Shown: piece by piece, positions 40,862 to 48,041 of the stretch
Numbering within the stretch: position 1 is the stretch's first letter
How the letters are laid out: the number at the start of each line of letters is the position of its first letter
Source: Candidatus Rokuibacteriota bacterium
GTDB lineage: Bacteria; Methylomirabilota; Methylomirabilia; Rokubacteriales; CSP1-6
DNA length: 48,041 nucleotides
Assembly: GCA_003221455.1 (NCBI GenBank)
Contig: QHRX01000205.1
Location: 1-48,041 of the forward strand
Direction: 5' to 3'
The notes under the pieces: model-generated
What the model was told of the DNA's origin: nothing
Seen by the model: the letters and a program-made list of their open reading frames with translations, nothing else
Databases searched by the model: none
Made by a program: the position numbers and the translations under genes

Positions 40862-41158
40862 TCAGATGCCGTGTAGATCGTACTCGTCTTTTTCCCAGAA
40901 TTCCTTCCGGCGCGCCAGGTGCCGCTTCCAGGCCGCGACGTCCGGGGTCACGTACGGCAGGAGCCGAAGCGCGTAGATCGGCGGCAGCACGGGGACTCCG
41001 ATCAGGTCCCCGAGCGTGACGACCATGAAGATGGCCTCGAGCTCGTGCCGCATCTCGAGCGCGTGGCGGGCGAACTCGTGGCCGGTCAGGCCGTACACGA
41101 ACCGGGACAGGGCCTGGCGGAGGCCCGCCAGGCGCGCGCGTGCCGCCGGGCTCGTCAC
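40862..41158 (-). CDS. Small membrane-associated protein, paralogue 1
   Basis: 98 residues, GTG start 12 bases after the cstA stop with a GGGAGG ribosome-binding site. It is paralogous to the 93-residue neighbour over the whole core (GHEFARHALEMRHELEAIF..., TLGDLIGVPVLPP, YALRLLPYVTPDVAAWKRHL). The tail EFWEKDEYDLHGI is unique. It may anchor the ATPases to the membrane or to CstA. CstA of enterobacteria also has a small partner (YbdD type), but this protein does not look like YbdD. Confidence 0.75.
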   Translation of the reverse strand: MTSPAARARLAGLRQALSRFVYGLTGHEFARHALEMRHELEAIFMVVTLGDLIGVPVLPPIYALRLLPYVTPDVAAWKRHLARRKEFWEKDEYDLHGI

Positions 41159-41170
41159 GCGCCTCCCTCG

Positions 41171-42964
41171 CTAGGCGCGCGCGGTCGCCGCGTCGGCCGC
41201 CGCGGCCGGCCGCCGCCGGTACCGCTGGAACGCGCGCCAGCCGTCGAGGCCGATGAAGAGCGCCGCCACCACGAGCAGGAGCGACACGAGCACCATGAAG
41301 CCGGAGCCGACGACCGCGACGACCCGGCCCGCGGCGAGGTTCGGCTGGTAGACGTTGAAGTAGAGGTTGTAGGCGATGACGAGGATCGAGGCCACCGTGG
41401 TGACGTACATGAAGACCGCCGGCAGCCCCGCGTAGAGCCAGTTCTTCCTGGCCGAGGCGAGCCACACCGTCACCAGCAAGAGCGAGAGCGCCGCCATGAG
41501 CTGGTTGGCGCCGCCGAAGAGCTGCCAGAGGTAGATCCAGGTGCCCGTCAGCACGAGGAGGATCGCGAGCGCCACCGAGACGAACGACGCCACGTGCTGG
41601 TTGCGCACGGGCGGGATCACGTCTCCGAGCCACTCCGAGAGGGTCACCCGCATGACTCGAAACAGGAGCTGCGTCACCACGAGCACGATGACGATGAACG
41701 CGGCGAAGGCTAGCGAGACCGCGTACGAGACCGGCAGCCCGAAGACGCTGATGAAGCCGCCGAGGCCGGTGGCGAAGGCCGCGACCGGCGTCCCCTTGGC
41801 GCCGACCGAGACCGCCATCAGGGAGAGGAGCCCGAGCAGGAATTCGGCCAGCATCGAGCCGCCGCCGATCGGCAGCATGTCCGCCTCGTTCTCGATCTGG
41901 CGGGCGGTGCCGACGGCGCCGAAGAGGGCGTGCCAGCCCGAGATCGCCCCGCACGCGATCGTGACGAAGAGCATCGGCCACAGCGGCATGACTCCCGCGG
42001 GCCCCAGGGGGGGGTTCCAGCCCCTGAAGGCCGGGATCTGGAAATGCGCGACCTCGGGCCGGACCAGGGGCGCCAGCGCCGCCCCCGCCAGGCCCAAGAC
42101 CATCGACAGCGCGGTGACCCAGAAGCCCACGTAGATGACCGGCTGCGCCATCCGCCAGATCGGCAGGACCGAGCCCGCGTAGCAGAAGACGCAGATCGCG
42201 ACGGCCCAGAAGAGGAAGCTCGGCATGATGTGGGCCTCGGCGCCCTTGAAGCCCGCCAAGGTCGGGTCGAAATAGGTGACGATCGGCGCCCCGCCCGTGA
42301 GACCGTCCAGCACGGCGTTGAACGCCTTGAAGGCCCCCTCCGCCCAGTGGCCCCCCAGGATCGCGGCGAGGGTGACGCCCACCGTGAGGACCGTCGAGGA
42401 CGCGAGCCCCCGGCGCCAGCGGTAGAGCATCTGGCCCAGGAGGAGCCCCATCACGACCAGCACGATGATCCCGAAGAGCGTGGCCGGCTGTGAGATGAGC
42501 ACGCCCGCCATGATGCCCACGAAGGCGCCCCCGACCAGGAGCAGGTAGAAGAAGATGAAGACGAACAGGATCGTGCGCGAGCGGGGCGAGACCAGGCGGT
42601 GGGCGATGGCCGAGAGGCTGTTGCCCTCGTTCCGGACCGAGATGACGATCCCGCTGTAGTCGCTGGCCCAACCGATGAACGACACGCCGAGCACGAGCCA
42701 GATCATGGCGGGCAGCCAGCCCCAGAGGGTCGCGGCCACGATGGCGCCGACGATCGGGCCGGCGGCCGCGATCGACTTGAAGTGGTAGCCGAAGAGGATG
42801 TTCCGGTTCGTCGGCATGAAGTCCACGCCGTCCATGTAGAGCGTGGCCGGGGTCGCGCGCTTGGGATCGGACTGGATCACGCGGCGGTCGATCCGCCGGG
42901 CGTAGAGCGTGTACGCTAGGTATACCGTCAGGACTCCGATGACGACGGCCAGCAGCGTGTTCAT
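41171..42964 (-). CDS. cstA: Carbon starvation protein CstA (peptide/pyruvate transporter family)
   Basis: 597 residues, about sixteen membrane segments. Family motifs: RNILFGYHFKSIAAAGPIVGAI, FIGWASDYSGIVISVRNEG, GAISGWHALFGAVGTARQIENE and LFGGANQLMAALSLLL. CstA-type proteins take up peptides or pyruvate under nutrient stress. The ATG at 42964 has a GGGAGGACAG ribosome-binding site. A TATAAG element at 43035-43030 and a 9-bp inverted repeat just upstream may be its control region. Four co-directional genes follow it without room for a promoter. Confidence 0.93.
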   Translation of the reverse strand: MNTLLAVVIGVLTVYLAYTLYARRIDRRVIQSDPKRATPATLYMDGVDFMPTNRNILFGYHFKSIAAAGPIVGAIVAATLWGWLPAMIWLVLGVSFIGWASDYSGIVISVRNEGNSLSAIAHRLVSPRSRTILFVFIFFYLLLVGGAFVGIMAGVLISQPATLFGIIVLVVMGLLLGQMLYRWRRGLASSTVLTVGVTLAAILGGHWAEGAFKAFNAVLDGLTGGAPIVTYFDPTLAGFKGAEAHIMPSFLFWAVAICVFCYAGSVLPIWRMAQPVIYVGFWVTALSMVLGLAGAALAPLVRPEVAHFQIPAFRGWNPPLGPAGVMPLWPMLFVTIACGAISGWHALFGAVGTARQIENEADMLPIGGGSMLAEFLLGLLSLMAVSVGAKGTPVAAFATGLGGFISVFGLPVSYAVSLAFAAFIVIVLVVTQLLFRVMRVTLSEWLGDVIPPVRNQHVASFVSVALAILLVLTGTWIYLWQLFGGANQLMAALSLLLVTVWLASARKNWLYAGLPAVFMYVTTVASILVIAYNLYFNVYQPNLAAGRVVAVVGSGFMVLVSLLLVVAALFIGLDGWRAFQRYRRRPAAAADAATARA

Positions 42965-43029
42965 TCTGTCCTCCCAGTCAGACGTCTTGCGACGGCAGAA
43001 CCGGAATGGCCCTCCGACGGCGCCACGAT

Positions 43030-43074
43030 CTTATAGTAACCCCACCCCGGCCGCCACCCGCGTCGGGCGGCCGG
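43030..43074 (-). promoter_or_regulatory. cstA upstream region: -10 element and GC inverted repeat
   Basis: TATAAG (43035-43030, reverse strand) could be the -10 element. CCGGCCGCC (43047-43055) and GGCGGCCGG (43066-43074) form a perfect 9-bp inverted repeat with a 10-base spacer covering the -35 zone, as expected for an operator. Confidence 0.4.
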
Positions 43075-43112
43075 TCGGGGGTTCAGGAGGCGGGCCGAGA
43101 GGGAGGGCGAGG

Positions 43113-43421
43113 GTGCCGGCACGGAGGGACGCGCGCGGGAAGGACTGGCAACGGCTTGGGGACCAGGCCCTCGAGGAGCTGCTCGTCGAGCGCTGGCTCC
43201 ACCGCGGCCTCCTCCTCGGCATCATCCTGCTGGCCGCCGCCGTCACGACCCTGCTGGGCGCTCGCGGCCTCGCGGGCTGGCGGGAGGAGGTGCTCGTCGG
43301 CATCCTGGTCGCCCTCGGCCTCGTCCTCGGCGCGATCGTCTTCGCGATGCGCCAGCGGGACCTCGCGATCCACCGGGAGCTCCGCCGCCGGCGGCGCGCG
43401 CATCCGGGCGCGGACGGCTGA
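43113..43421 (+). CDS. Small membrane protein with two transmembrane segments
   Basis: 102 residues from GTG 43113, preceded by GGGAGGGCGAGG. A charged N-terminus (WQRLGDQALEELLVERWLHR) precedes two hydrophobic helices (about 35-53 and 63-80), then a basic tail (HRELRRRRRAHPGADG). The open frame extends further upstream but crosses the cstA promoter. No family recognised. It lies between two reverse-strand genes. Confidence 0.6.
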   Translation: MPARRDARGKDWQRLGDQALEELLVERWLHRGLLLGIILLAAAVTTLLGARGLAGWREEVLVGILVALGLVLGAIVFAMRQRDLAIHRELRRRRRAHPGADG

Positions 43422-43463
43422 ACCCCCGGGCGCCGGCGAGAGGCTCGGGACGGCGCTGCGCCC

Positions 43464-44798
43464 TCAGACCCGGGCCGGCCGGGCCTCCTCGACCCAGATG
43501 CTGGTCTTGCGCGTCTCAGGCATCAGAAACAGGGCGAGCACGAACATGATCGCCGGCAGCCCAATGGGGTATGCCAGTGCCCAGCCGAGGCTCCCCGTAG
43601 ACAGATACGCCGAGGTCGTGATGATCGGCACGAGGCCGCCGCCCCAACCGTTGCCGATGTGATACGCCACCGACACCGAGGTATAGCGGATGCGTCCGGG
43701 GAAGAATTCCGCCAAGAACGCGGCGATCGGGCCATAGGTCATGCCCACGTAGTTGACCAGGATCACGACGATGAGGACTGACATCGCGTAGTTCAGGTTC
43801 GTCGGATCGGCGTAGGTGCCGAGGGCGACGTAGAGCGGGTAGTAGGTGATGGACGCGAGGGCCATTCCGGTCAGGATGATCGGCTTCCGGCCGATCTTGT
43901 CCGACAACCAGCCCCAGAAGATCAGCGTTGGGGTGGCGATCAAGAGCGCGAGGCCGACGATGAAGCTCGAGGTCAGCACGTCGACCTTCTTGACCGTCTG
44001 CAGGAAGTAGAGCGCCCAGAACTGGCCGCTGTACCAGACACATCCTTGCCCCAGCACGACGACACTGGCGATCAGCACGTACCGGATGTTCCGGCTCAGA
44101 AACGCCTCGCGCCAGGGATTGGTCGCCGTCCGCCCCTTCGCCTTGATCTCCTGGAAGATCGGCGTTTCCTGGAGCGAGAGCCGGATGTAGATCGCGATCG
44201 CCACCAGCAGGAGCGAGATGATGAACGGGAGCCGCCAGCCCCAGTCGTTGAAGGCCTCCTGGCCTAGGTAGCGCCGGATCCCGATGATGGTGGCGAGCGA
44301 GACCACGATGCCGAGGGTGGGCGACGTTTGGAGCCAGCCGGTGTAATACCCCCGCTTCTCGTCCGCGATGTGCTCTGCGACGTAGGTGATGGCACCGCCG
44401 TACTCGCCGCCGAGGCAGAGCCCCTGGATCAGCCGGAGGGCGAAGAGGAGGACCGCCGCCGCGAGGCCGATGCTGGCGTAGGAGGGAATGAATCCAATGA
44501 GGGCGGTCGAAATCCCCATGCCGCTCAGCGTGACGAGGAATGTGTACTTTCGACCAACCCTGTCGCCGAGCCAGCCGAACACAAACGCCCCCAGGGGCCG
44601 GATCAGGAAACCGACCGAGAAGAGCGCCACGGTGCTGAGGAAGGCCGCGACCGGGTGGGATTTTTCGAAGAACTTGACCGCGAGGATCGAGGCCAGGCTT
44701 CCGAAGATGTAGAAGTCGTACCACTCAATCACGTTCCCAACCGCCGCGGCGATAACGACACGGCGAAGTTCTTTGAGCGAGAGATGAGGCGCCGGCAT
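43464..44798 (-). CDS. MFS transporter, metabolite:H+ symporter (MHS) family
   Basis: 444 residues from ATG 44798 with a GGAGGGAG ribosome-binding site; the longer open frame upstream is a shadow. VGNVIEWYDFYIFGSLA at the start, FGWLGDRVGRKYTFLVTLSGMG after helix 2 and RLIQGLCLGGEYGGAITYVAEH are the MHS (ShiA/ProP/KgtP) signatures; twelve membrane helices are visible. It should import an organic acid or osmolyte with protons. Location upstream of the acetate genes hints at a carboxylate, but this is not certain. Confidence 0.9.
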   Translation of the reverse strand: MPAPHLSLKELRRVVIAAAVGNVIEWYDFYIFGSLASILAVKFFEKSHPVAAFLSTVALFSVGFLIRPLGAFVFGWLGDRVGRKYTFLVTLSGMGISTALIGFIPSYASIGLAAAVLLFALRLIQGLCLGGEYGGAITYVAEHIADEKRGYYTGWLQTSPTLGIVVSLATIIGIRRYLGQEAFNDWGWRLPFIISLLLVAIAIYIRLSLQETPIFQEIKAKGRTATNPWREAFLSRNIRYVLIASVVVLGQGCVWYSGQFWALYFLQTVKKVDVLTSSFIVGLALLIATPTLIFWGWLSDKIGRKPIILTGMALASITYYPLYVALGTYADPTNLNYAMSVLIVVILVNYVGMTYGPIAAFLAEFFPGRIRYTSVSVAYHIGNGWGGGLVPIITTSAYLSTGSLGWALAYPIGLPAIMFVLALFLMPETRKTSIWVEEARPARV

Positions 44799-45446
44799 AG
44801 CTCCCTCCAGTTGGTAGTGGTCTACGACTCGGCCTGCGTGGGAACCCTGACGGCCCCGTCCCGGGCCGCGAGAGCGCCCTCGCCTGAGGTTTCGGCGCTC
44901 GGGAACGGCCGGAGCCCACGGCCGCGGCGCCCGGCGACCGTTCCACAGACCGGCCACCGCGCGCGCAGCGGAGCGCAGAGGAGGTCATCGAGCCTGGTTG
45001 CGTGCAGGCAAACCGCGTTCCGCCCGGCCCCGCCCAGACCGAGTCCGGGCAGGTCGAGGACCGGGGCCGGGCTGCGCCGCACCTGCTCTCGGAGTCCATC
45101 CATCGGGTGATACCCTCCACCCCACCCTGGAGGCCCAGAAACCAGCCTGTCGGCGAAGTTGAGCGATTATGCCCTTGCCCATTCGGCGGGCAAAGCGAAA
45201 TGTGGGATCAGGAGCGACCGGAGGGCTCCCGCCGTCGTTCGTCGCCCGATGTGAGCGGGCGGACCGCCCCCGGGAGGGAACCGGTGCGGGGGCTGGCGGC
45301 ACGGGGAGGACGGCACGGGACCGGCGGGTGGCCGCCCGGGTGGCTCTGCCGAGGAGACTCCCCTCGGGCGCCGAGCGCCGCCCGGCGCGGTTCGAGGGTC
45401 GGGAGCGCTCGCCGGCGCGGTTCGCGGAGGACCCTCCGGCCCCCCG
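44799..45446. other. Long intergenic region (~650 bases)
   Basis: No well-supported gene. On the reverse strand a possible promoter (TTTGCC, 17 bases, CATAAT at about 45171-45166) precedes an ORF from ATG 45103 to 44822 (93 residues, MDGLREQVRRSPAPVL...), which has no recognisable motif and no Shine-Dalgarno site; I do not call it. The rest is arginine/proline-rich shadow frames. Confidence 0.4.
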
Positions 45447-47372
45447 CTACTCTTGCTCCTCGTACTTCGCCTTGAGGCTGGCGACCACGGCCGGATCGGC
45501 GAGGGTGGTGGTGTCGCCGAGGGCGCGCCCCTCGGCGATGTCGCGGAGGAGCCGGCGCATGATCTTGCCGCTGCGCGTCTTCGGGAGGTCGGCGGAAAAG
45601 ATGATGTCATCGGGGCGGGCGAGGGCGCCGATCTTCTTCACCACGTGCGCCTTCAGTTCGTCGCCAAGCTCGAGGCTCGTGGCCACCCCCTCCTTGACCG
45701 TCACGAAGGCGGCGAGGGCCTGGCCTTTGATCTCGTGACTCCGGCCGATGACGGCCGACTCCGCGACGAGCGGGTGGTCGACGAGCGCCGACTCGACCTC
45801 CATCGTCGAGACACGGTGCCCCGACACGTTGATGACGTCATCGACGCGGCCGAGGAGCCAGAAGTACCCGTCCTCGTCGAGCTTGGCGCCGTCGCCGGTG
45901 AAGTAGATGTCCTTGTAGCGGCTCCAGTATTGCTTCACGTACCGCTCCGGATCGCCCCAAATCCCCCGGAGCATGCCGGGCCACGGCTGGCGCAGGACCA
46001 GGTAGCCGGCCTTGGCGGGCTTGCCGTGATCGTCGAGCACGGCGGCGTCGACGCCCGGGAACGGCTTCGTCGCCGAGCCCGGCTTGCATACCGTGACACC
46101 GGGCAGCGGCGTGATCAGGATGTGGCCGGTCTCGGTCTGCCACCAGGTGTCCACGACGGGGCAGCGGCCGCCACCGATCACCCTCCAATACCAGACCCAC
46201 GCCTCGGGGTTGATCGGCTCTCCGACGGAGCCGAGGAGACGGAGGCTCGAGAGGTCGCACTGCTCAGGATACTTCTCGCCCCACCGCATGAACGTGCGGA
46301 TGGCGGTCGGCGCCGTGTAGAGGATGCTGACGCCGTGCTTCTCGACGATGCGCCAGAACCGGTCCTTGTCGGGCCAGTCCGGCGTCCCCTCGTACATCAC
46401 CGAGGTGGCGCCGTTGGCGAGGGGTCCGTAGACCACGTAGGAGTGGCCCGTGACCCAGCCGACGTCGGCCGTGCACCAGAAGGTGTCGCCCTCGTGGAGG
46501 TCGAAGATGTACCGCGTCGTGGCCGTCACCCCGGTCAGGTACCCGCCGGTCGTATGGATGATGCCCTTCGGCTTGCCGGTCGACCCCGAGGTGTAGAGGA
46601 GGTAGAGGAGGTCCTCGGCGTCCATCGGCTCCGGCTTGCAGTACGCCGCGGCCTCCTTGACGAACTCGTCCCACCAGACGTCGCGCCCGCGCTGCATCGG
46701 CACGTCCTGTCCCGTGCGCTTGAGCACGACCACGGTCTTGACGGTGGGGCACTCCAGAAGCGCCTCGTCCGCGTTCTTCTTGAGCGGGACGACCCCACCC
46801 CGGCGGTACCCACCGTCCGCCGTGACCAGGACCGTCGACTCGGAGTCGCGGATTCGCTCGCGAAGGGCGTCGGGCGAGAATCCGCCGAAGACCACGTTGT
46901 GGGGGGCACCGATGCGGGTGCACGCGAGCATCGCGATCGCCGCCTCCGGCACCATCGGCAGGTAGATCGTGACCCGGGCACCCTTCCGCACCCCCTGCTG
47001 CCGGAGCGCCGCCGCGAACCGGTTGACCTCGCGGTAGAGGTCCCAGTAGGTCAAGGTCCGCGTGTCCCCGGGCTCGCCCTCCCAGATGAGGGCGGCCTTG
47101 GTGCGGCGGGGCCCCGCCACGTGGCGGTCGAGGCAGTTATAGGAGACGTTCAGCTTGCCGCCGACGAACCACTTGGCGTACGGCGGCTTCCACTCGAGCG
47201 CCTTCCGCCACGGCTTGAACCAGTCGAGCGCCCTCGCCTCCTTCTCCCAGAAGCGCACGGGGTTCGTGGCGTCCTTGTAGATCCGCGGCTGGGCCACCGC
47301 GTGCGCGGCGAAGGCCTTCGGGGGCTTGAAGGTCCGTTTCTCCTTGAGCAGCACTTCGATGGGGTTGGCCAT
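45447..47372 (-). CDS. acs: Acetyl-CoA synthetase (AMP-forming)
   Basis: 641 residues, full family length. It activates acetate with ATP and CoA. Motifs: the N-terminal [18 protein letters not shown], adenylation [33 protein letters not shown] and the C-terminal [11 protein letters not shown] whose lysine is the known acetylation control site in Acs enzymes. ATG 47372 is preceded by GAGGAACGGTA. It follows the Virulence_fact protein by 40 bases and malic enzyme, pointing to acetate and C4-acid metabolism. Confidence 0.95.
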   Translation of the reverse strand: MANPIEVLLKEKRTFKPPKAFAAHAVAQPRIYKDATNPVRFWEKEARALDWFKPWRKALEWKPPYAKWFVGGKLNVSYNCLDRHVAGPRRTKAALIWEGEPGDTRTLTYWDLYREVNRFAAALRQQGVRKGARVTIYLPMVPEAAIAMLACTRIGAPHNVVFGGFSPDALRERIRDSESTVLVTADGGYRRGGVVPLKKNADEALLECPTVKTVVVLKRTGQDVPMQRGRDVWWDEFVKEAAAYCKPEPMDAEDLLYLLYTSGSTGKPKGIIHTTGGYLTGVTATTRYIFDLHEGDTFWCTADVGWVTGHSYVVYGPLANGATSVMYEGTPDWPDKDRFWRIVEKHGVSILYTAPTAIRTFMRWGEKYPEQCDLSSLRLLGSVGEPINPEAWVWYWRVIGGGRCPVVDTWWQTETGHILITPLPGVTVCKPGSATKPFPGVDAAVLDDHGKPAKAGYLVLRQPWPGMLRGIWGDPERYVKQYWSRYKDIYFTGDGAKLDEDGYFWLLGRVDDVINVSGHRVSTMEVESALVDHPLVAESAVIGRSHEIKGQALAAFVTVKEGVATSLELGDELKAHVVKKIGALARPDDIIFSADLPKTRSGKIMRRLLRDIAEGRALGDTTTLADPAVVASLKAKYEEQE

Positions 47373-47412
47373 TACCGTTCCTCTGGTGGCCGCGCGCCCG
47401 GGGCCGCGCCGG

Positions 47413-47697
47413 TCACCGGCTGCCGAGATAGCGGTCCACGTACTCGCCGAACAGGGCCTCGAGCTCGGCCGCGACCGCTTCCGCGACCGGCTCTGGGCCG
47501 CCCGGGCGCTCCCGCTCCGGGTCGCCGTTCCATCCATCCAGGTACGCCTCGCTCTCCGAGGCGCCCTCGCGCATCGCTACCGCGTCGATCAGATCCTGGA
47601 ATCGCTGCGAGAGCGGACGCCGGACCGCCCGCTCGGCGTCCCACGCCTCTACGAGCGACGGGATGTCCCTCCACCGAACGACCCGGAAGCGCGCCAC
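47413..47697 (-). CDS. Virulence_fact (PF13769-type) family protein
   Basis: 94 residues, GTG start. The sequence opens [19 protein letters not shown] and continues [30 protein letters not shown], the recognisable core of the small family annotated 'virulence factor' in Pfam; the real biochemical role is not established. It is soluble and acidic at its end. Between malE-type malic enzyme and acs, it is probably co-transcribed with both (gaps of about 40 bases). Confidence 0.75.
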   Translation of the reverse strand: MARFRVVRWRDIPSLVEAWDAERAVRRPLSQRFQDLIDAVAMREGASESEAYLDGWNGDPERERPGGPEPVAEAVAAELEALFGEYVDRYLGSR

Positions 47698-47739
47698 GGC
47701 GCCCCATGATACGGACCCCTGCCCGGGCTGTAAACGCCG

Positions 47740-48041
47740 CTACTTGGCGGTCGCCTTCCGCTTGCGGCGGGCGACGCCGGTGGCGTGGGCCGAGGCCGCC
47801 ACCGCGTCGGCGACCGCTTCCACCACGCGGCGGTCGAAGACCGACGGCGTGATGTATTCCTCGCTCAGCTCCGATCGGGAGACGATGGCCGCGATCGCCT
47901 CGGCGGCGGCGATCTTCATCTCGTCGTTCACGGTCCGCGCGCGGACGTCGAGCATGCCCCGGAAGAAACCCGGGAAGCAGCAGACGTTGTTGATCTGGTT
48001 GGGGTAGTCCGACCGCCCGGTCGCCATGATCCGCGCGTGCG
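47740..48041 (-). CDS. Malic enzyme, C-terminal part (5' end beyond window)
   Basis: About 100 residues are visible. HARIMATGRSDYPNQINNVCCFPGFFRGMLDVRA is the conserved C-terminal motif of bacterial NAD(P)-malic enzymes (MaeB type), which decarboxylate malate to pyruvate; the following helices (MKIAAAEAIAAI, VVEAVADAVAASA) and a basic tail end the protein. A C-terminal phosphotransacetylase-like domain, present in the large MaeB forms, is absent here. The N-terminal catalytic part lies past the window edge. Confidence 0.88.
   Translation of the reverse strand, partial: HARIMATGRSDYPNQINNVCCFPGFFRGMLDVRARTVNDEMKIAAAEAIAAIVSRSELSEEYITPSVFDRRVVEAVADAVAASAHATGVARRKRKATAK

Noticed and set aside
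39555-42671. 1038-codon open frame on the reverse strand
   Set aside because: Only its last third (the ArsA-like ATPase from 40544) is real. The rest is a high-GC shadow running through cstA and the small proteins in another frame, with H/R/G/P-rich text and no motif.
44822-45103. 93-residue reverse ORF upstream of the MFS gene
   Set aside because: No ribosome-binding site, no motif, GC-rich shadow composition; a CATAAT upstream is not enough.
1-48041. CRISPR array, tRNA, rRNA, insertion sequence or phage gene
   Set aside because: No direct-repeat series, cloverleaf, rRNA core sequence, transposase motif or integrase motif was noticed on either strand.

Overview
The window looks like a chromosomal segment of a high-GC (about 70% by eye) uncultured Gram-negative bacterium, most plausibly of the Candidatus Rokubacteria / Methylomirabilota (NC10) type. 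That placement is an inference from GC content, the abundance of branched-chain-type ABC transporters, the soil-heterotroph gene mix and very compact packing; no rRNA or other marker gene is present to prove it. I see no tRNA, rRNA, CRISPR array, insertion sequence or phage gene. The first and last genes are cut by the window edges.

Layout. Bases 1-4332: a LivKHMGF-type amino-acid/amide ABC transporter in which LivM and LivG are fused. 4333-6690: a lower-GC islet with an intact FkbM methyltransferase and three decayed genes, including a MalG-like sugar permease. 6697-11889: a thioredoxin-like 2Fe-2S ferredoxin, YjbQ, two c-type cytochromes in a run with rimI and tsaB, an AMIN-domain protein and an orotate-type phosphoribosyltransferase. 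12252-17730: a cysteine hydrolase (isochorismatase fold) followed by a complete second transporter whose ATPases look like UrtD/UrtE; together they look like uptake and hydrolysis of an amide or urea-like compound. 17809-20353: a B12-binding radical SAM enzyme and, divergently, a tiny lysine-only peptide gene with its own promoter and terminator. 20409-23950: nrdR, glyA, rpiB and a FIST sensor protein. 24210-32343: a methyltransferase, a lysine-rich small protein, then a long reverse-strand run (two M16 peptidases, a secreted protein, a 40-residue protein, an internally duplicated membrane protein, quinone oxidoreductase, AsmA). 32426-38315: HtrA protease, family 5 uracil-DNA glycosylase, isoaspartyl peptidase plus threonine ammonia-lyase, PlsC, GlpQ-type phosphodiesterase and a DksA/TraR zinc-finger protein. 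38560-42964: CstA followed by two paralogous small membrane-associated proteins and two paralogous ArsA/GET3-type ATPases. 43113-48041: a small membrane protein, an MHS-family transporter, acetyl-CoA synthetase, a Virulence_fact-family protein and the end of malic enzyme.

Two themes stand out. First, the 2+2 set of small proteins and ArsA/GET3-like ATPases directly behind cstA looks like a dedicated, undescribed ATPase-membrane module. Second, many genes have a sigma70-like -10 hexamer only 7-10 bases before the start codon and no Shine-Dalgarno site, which predicts leaderless mRNAs as a common mode here, beside normal Shine-Dalgarno genes.

All functional names rest on motifs and remembered family features; no database search was run.
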